In this document: in pieces, positions 34,911-37,950 of the stretch
Position numbering within the stretch: the stretch's first letter is position 1
Layout of the letters: each line of letters starts with the position of its first letter
Assembly (NCBI GenBank): GCA_937871435.1
Contig: CALMQM010000097.1
Coordinates: forward strand, 1-37,950
Direction: 5' to 3'
DNA length: 37,950 bases
Source of the DNA: an uncultured Bacteroidota bacterium
GTDB lineage: Bacteria > Bacteroidota > Bacteroidia > AKYH767-A > 2013-40CM-41-45
Made by a program: the position numbers and the translations under genes
Notes under the pieces: generated by a model
The model's input: only the letters and a program-made list of their open reading frames with translations
Told to the model about the DNA's origin: nothing
Databases searched by the model: none

Positions 34911-35336
34911 TTATGGTTGTTCGCAAAGCTGCCAGAAGTTGTTTAAAATCGAAACCGCAGCAACAAAATTCTCGAATGAAATTGGTTTGATAATGTATCC
35001 GGCTACATTGTAATTGTAGGCTTCAAAACGATCCTTGTCATCGTTGGAAGTAGTCATTACAAACACTGAAATATTGTGGAGTTCTTTATCAGCCCGTAAC
35101 TCTTTCAAAAATTCAAGACCATTCATTTTAGGCATATTAATGTCTAGCAGAATGATTCTTGGTACAGGGAGAATTTTTTCAACTCCATTGGTGCCTCGCA
35201 GAGCATCAAGAGCTTCAACTCCATTGTGTGCAATAAACAGAGGATTGGAAATATTGCTTTTTTTGAATGCTCTCTGAACATTCATGCAATCCACCTCATC
35301 GTCGTCAACCAGCAGTATGTTCACGATTTTTTCCAT
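34911..35336 (-). CDS. single-domain response regulator (CheY/Rcp-like)
   Basis: Stand-alone receiver of 141 aa with no output domain. Acidic pocket D11-D12, phosphoacceptor D65 in ILLDINMPKMNGLEFL, T95/T96 in FVMTTSND and K117 in YIIKPIS. The layout resembles Rcp-type receivers that take phosphate from a kinase lacking its own receiver. Divergent to it, 295 bases away, is such a kinase (35632-37014), so a pair is likely but not proven. A minus-strand TAATTTG at 35399-35405, one base shorter than the -7 consensus, may be its promoter. Confidence 0.93.
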   Translation of the reverse strand: MEKIVNILLVDDDEVDCMNVQRAFKKSNISNPLFIAHNGVEALDALRGTNGVEKILPVPRIILLDINMPKMNGLEFLKELRADKELHNISVFVMTTSNDDKDRFEAYNYNVAGYIIKPISFENFVAAVSILNNFWQLCEQP

Positions 35337-35631
35337 TACATGTTAATTAATACGATTGCCTCTAGTCGAGGTTGCATCTTTCCCAGATAGCTGAGGCACA
35401 AATTACATAAATTCCTGAATTTGGTAAAATAATCCTAAGATTCCCTGTAATATATTGATATGCAGAGCAACAGTAAAAATTGAGAAAAGTCAAAGGCCAT
35501 TTGTCAGCTCCGGAACCCTATTTATTCAATGATAGCGAATGTTCAAAATTTCTTTCAATTTCTTACAGTTCGGTATCCATTGCTTTAAATTAGCGTTACG
35601 ATAGAATCACCAAAATCAAAGGAAATCAAGG
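35337..35631. other. 295-bp divergent control region between response regulator and kinase
   Basis: AT-rich with no coding frame seen. It must hold the promoters of both divergent genes. Only the near-consensus minus-strand box (35399-35405) was recognised. No TAnnTTTG was found for the kinase, although AAGG lies just before its ATG. Confidence 0.4.
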
Positions 35632-37014
35632 ATGAAAAAGATTTTCAGAAGCCTTTTCAGAAACGACTTGTATGAGAGTATTCCATACGATGATCTGATG
35701 TCGCGTCAGCGATTCACATTGTTCAGAATCTTCACATACACAGCTTTCATCGCAAGTATTTCCACAGCGATACAAATACTTACAGCATTTGAAGAAACTA
35801 ATATTCTCAGTTTTGTACTGATGGGTTTAGCTTTCGTGATTCTTGCCACGTTTTTCGCAGTGAAGCATCATTCAAAATTACCAATAGCATACATCGTAAG
35901 TTTGATTACAGGATTTTCTGTTGTCCATATTCAGGCCTACAACGCAGGGGGACTGATGAATACAGGAACCATGTATATATGTGCAATTATCATGACTGCC
36001 TTTATGTTGTTAGGAACAAAGGGCGGCAAATGGTTCACTGTGCTCGGTATCATGAGTGTAATTGTGCTGTTTTATGCATCAGAATTCACCACCTGGACGA
36101 CCTATGATTTATTTAAAAATGATATTCACCTTATCCATCAGGATGCATTGACAACTTTTATTCTCGCTTTATTTTTGGTTGCAGCACAAAGTAATTATCT
36201 ACATAGCGGGAAAAACGTGATCATTGAACGCATCACAGATCAGAAAGATCAGTTGGAAATAAGTAACCAAAAATTACAAGAATATACTCATCACCTTGAG
36301 AAGAAAAACCAGGAGCTGGATAAGTTCGCTTCAATTGTATCTCATGACCTGAAAGCTCCATTGCGGGCAATCGGTAATCTTACAGGATGGATAGAAGAAG
36401 ATGCAGGTGATACATTGATACCTGAAGTAAGAACAAACTTTGATATGATTAAACAAAGAGTAAAAAGAATGGAAGATCTCATTAACGCCATTCTTGATTA
36501 CTCCAGAGCTGATCGCAGGGCAAGTGATGACGTACTTGTAAATAGTCAGGAATTGGTTCAGGAAACGTTTGAGTTCATCGGACAGCCTGAGAACGTGAAA
36601 CTGGAAATTGCGAGTAATATGCCTGAGATGATGACGGATAAAACACGTCTGAGTCAGATTTTTTCAAATCTTATCGGGAACGCGATTAAGTACAATGATA
36701 AAGAACAAATCCGGATTGTGGTTTCCGCCGAAAATCAAACCGATGGTTGGGTGTTTTCGGTGAAAGACAACGGTCCTGGTATTGAACCTCAGTATCACGA
36801 AAAGATTTTTGTCATATTCCAAACCCTGAATCGCAGAGATGATGTGGAAAGTACAGGGGTTGGATTGGCAATCGTAAAGAAAATAATAGAAGACCAGGGT
36901 GGTAAGATTTGGGTAGATTCCGAGCCCGGAAAGGGTGCTGATTTCCGATTCTTCTGGCCACTTGTGAAAAAACAGAAAGATTCTGTACTTATTGCAGCAA
37001 CAATTATGGTGTAA
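35632..37014 (+). CDS. membrane sensor histidine kinase (six TM helices, no receiver)
   Basis: 460 aa. The N-terminal sensor has six hydrophobic segments (about 28-50, 57-77, 83-101, 111-128, 133-149 and 171-189), with a short outer loop near 150-170 and little periplasmic domain. It therefore probably senses a membrane-soluble or membrane-embedded cue. A coiled-coil linker spans about 195-230. The HisKA domain has H238 in FASIVSHDLKAPLRA. The ATPase domain shows the N-box NLIGNAIKYND, G1 VKDNGPGIEP, F-box region IFVIFQTLNR and G2 GVGLAIVKKII. No receiver, HAMP or PAS domain is present. The divergent single-domain regulator is the obvious partner, and a small protein follows on the same strand. 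Confidence 0.93.
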   Translation: MKKIFRSLFRNDLYESIPYDDLMSRQRFTLFRIFTYTAFIASISTAIQILTAFEETNILSFVLMGLAFVILATFFAVKHHSKLPIAYIVSLITGFSVVHIQAYNAGGLMNTGTMYICAIIMTAFMLLGTKGGKWFTVLGIMSVIVLFYASEFTTWTTYDLFKNDIHLIHQDALTTFILALFLVAAQSNYLHSGKNVIIERITDQKDQLEISNQKLQEYTHHLEKKNQELDKFASIVSHDLKAPLRAIGNLTGWIEEDAGDTLIPEVRTNFDMIKQRVKRMEDLINAILDYSRADRRASDDVLVNSQELVQETFEFIGQPENVKLEIASNMPEMMTDKTRLSQIFSNLIGNAIKYNDKEQIRIVVSAENQTDGWVFSVKDNGPGIEPQYHEKIFVIFQTLNRRDDVESTGVGLAIVKKIIEDQGGKIWVDSEPGKGADFRFFWPLVKKQKDSVLIAATIMV

Positions 37015-37087
37015 GGATTCGAAGTGAATTCCAAAACACTTCCTCTGTGTTGAAGTTAAATTGCATGAAGATAATCCAGAAAGGAAC

Positions 37088-37435
37088 ATGCAAAACAACA
37101 AAACACCCCAAAAGGTTAGTGATTCACCGGAACTCAAGGTGATAAATCTTCATCCAAACCATGCACAGATCGAAGTTGAAATAGACAGGCATGTAAAAAG
37201 TATTCAGAGTCTGATTGCCAGATTAACACCTTCCGACAGACAAAAATATTACAATGGTCTTTTGAACCATTTGTTATCAGAACCTGTTCAGGCTCCGCTT
37301 CAGGTGCAAAAGTCAAAACAGAAAAATCAGGATCATGATTATAGCAATCTGACTGAAAATGATCTTCAATTGATCCGCGAAATGTCTGTGCAGATGGAAA
37401 AACTGTACCGGATTTCAGGATTTGATCAGGAATAA
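37088..37435 (+). CDS. small hypothetical protein (115 aa) downstream of the kinase
   Basis: A soluble, mostly helical-looking protein with no signal peptide and no motif I know. The central part (IDRHVKSIQSLIARLTPSDR) and the C-terminus (NDLQLIREMSVQMEKLYRIS) look like amphipathic helices, joined by a K/Q-rich linker. The frame opens at a TTG (37061), but the ATG at 37088, preceded by AAGGAAC, is more likely. It follows the kinase by 73 bases and ends just before a strong terminator, so it may share the kinase transcript. Function unknown. Confidence 0.7.
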   Translation: MQNNKTPQKVSDSPELKVINLHPNHAQIEVEIDRHVKSIQSLIARLTPSDRQKYYNGLLNHLLSEPVQAPLQVQKSKQKNQDHDYSNLTENDLQLIREMSVQMEKLYRISGFDQE

Positions 37436-37466
37436 AAGACACCCATACGAAAAGTGTAATTGAAAG

Positions 37467-37497
37467 AACGCGGTGATATCACCGCGTTTCTTTTTTT
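37467..37497 (+). terminator. Rho-independent terminator after the small protein gene
   Basis: Perfect 9-bp stem AACGCGGTG (37467-37475) and CACCGCGTT (37480-37488) with loop ATAT, followed by TC and seven T. It closes the kinase/small-protein unit. Confidence 0.93.
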
Positions 37498-37535
37498 ATA
37501 AATGTTTGTTTCTCCCCAAAGATGATCAGGATAAT

Positions 37536-37950
37536 TTACCTTGTACCTATCCTCACTACAGGATATCTGTGATAACTCTTTTCGAAATAGGAGGAGTGTT
37601 GATAAATATAATAAAGCTGATTGAATGCATCCCTGGCGAAACTACTGTCAGTTGCTTTTTTTAATTCAAAATCTTTTTTTAGTTCAGGGTTTTCATTGAG
37701 TATTTTTTCTGCTATTGGTTCAAAAACATAGCCGGAAAACCATTCTTTTTGTTGAAGAATCCCGTCAAAGAATCCCCAGTTAAAGTAGCTGTCAACCGAA
37801 ACGGGTTCCAATGTCTCTATGATGAATCTGCTGTTCTCCTGAAAAACCGGAACAAGATAATCTCCTTTCATGATTTTCACTTCTTCCTTTTGTCTTTTAA
37901 TTTTTGTATCTGAATGTAAATAATGACCCTCATAAGGACTATCGGAGGTT
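37536..37950 (-). CDS. M14 family zinc carboxypeptidase, C-terminal part (5' end outside window)
   Basis: The minus-strand frame is open from the right edge to the stop at 37536, giving about 137 residues. A GTG at 37880 is an internal codon, not the start: upstream, in frame, the translation reads SPYEGHYLHSDTKIKRQK. The PYEGHY segment and the following GDYLVPVFQ, FIIETLEP, DSYFNWGFFDGILQQKE and YPVVRIG match what I know of the C-terminal region of large secreted Bacteroidota M14 metallocarboxypeptidases. The zinc-binding catalytic domain would lie beyond the window, so activity cannot be judged. It converges with the small protein gene across the 37467-37497 terminator. Confidence 0.78.
   Translation of the reverse strand, partial: TSDSPYEGHYLHSDTKIKRQKEEVKIMKGDYLVPVFQENSRFIIETLEPVSVDSYFNWGFFDGILQQKEWFSGYVFEPIAEKILNENPELKKDFELKKATDSSFARDAFNQLYYIYQHSSYFEKSYHRYPVVRIGTR

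Noticed and set aside
36664-37137. 157-codon minus-strand frame over the kinase 3' end
   Set aside because: Antisense to the conserved ATPase domain and without any motif.

Overview
The window looks like chromosomal DNA from a free-living member of the Bacteroidota. The evidence is: an LpxC-FabZ fusion; a large PKD-repeat protein ending in a type IX secretion (gliding-motility-associated) C-terminal sorting domain; a DAHP synthase-chorismate mutase fusion; the Bacteroidota form of alanine dehydrogenase; a short-LID adenylate kinase; and several exact matches to the Bacteroidota -7 promoter box TAnnTTTG. I see no tRNA, rRNA, CRISPR array, insertion sequence, integrase or phage gene.

Layout. 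1-4812 (minus) is a three-gene operon of unrecognised secreted proteins, ending in a 926-residue TPR protein. 5190-8014 (minus) pairs a SAM methyltransferase with a class-B asparagine synthetase. 8484-13131 (plus) is an envelope/housekeeping run: lpxC-fabZ, lpxA, a lone ABC ATPase, tsaE and alanine dehydrogenase. It converges on proline dehydrogenase (13172-14359, minus). 14515-17973 (plus) is a compact shikimate operon: DAHP synthase/chorismate mutase, aroB, aroA. 17964-20815 (minus) encodes two exported proteins, a predicted outer-membrane barrel and a helix-hairpin-helix protein with a probable barrel. 20917-22604 (minus) is purK-purE, divergent from hpt. 22718-28473 (plus) runs hpt, adk, obgE, a PAP2 phosphatase, a PafA-like phosphatase and an MFS transporter, with small gaps from obgE onward. 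28634-33364 is the giant PKD/Ig-like surface protein, followed by a strong terminator. 33570-37435 holds an alpha-oxoamine-synthase-like PLP enzyme, a single-domain response regulator (minus), a six-helix membrane histidine kinase and a small unknown protein. The right edge carries the 3' part of an M14 carboxypeptidase (minus).

Most genes are core metabolism: lipid A, aromatic amino acids, purines, and proline/alanine catabolism. The least understood parts, and the best candidates for new biology, are four. First, the PLP enzyme next to a 6-TM kinase and a lone receiver, which superficially resembles the Lqs/Cqs alpha-hydroxyketone signalling arrangement; this is inference only. Second, the exported helix-hairpin-helix/barrel pair. 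Third, the three-gene secreted TPR operon. Fourth, the orphan methyltransferase-AsnB pair. All functional names come from reading motifs in the translations; no database search was run.
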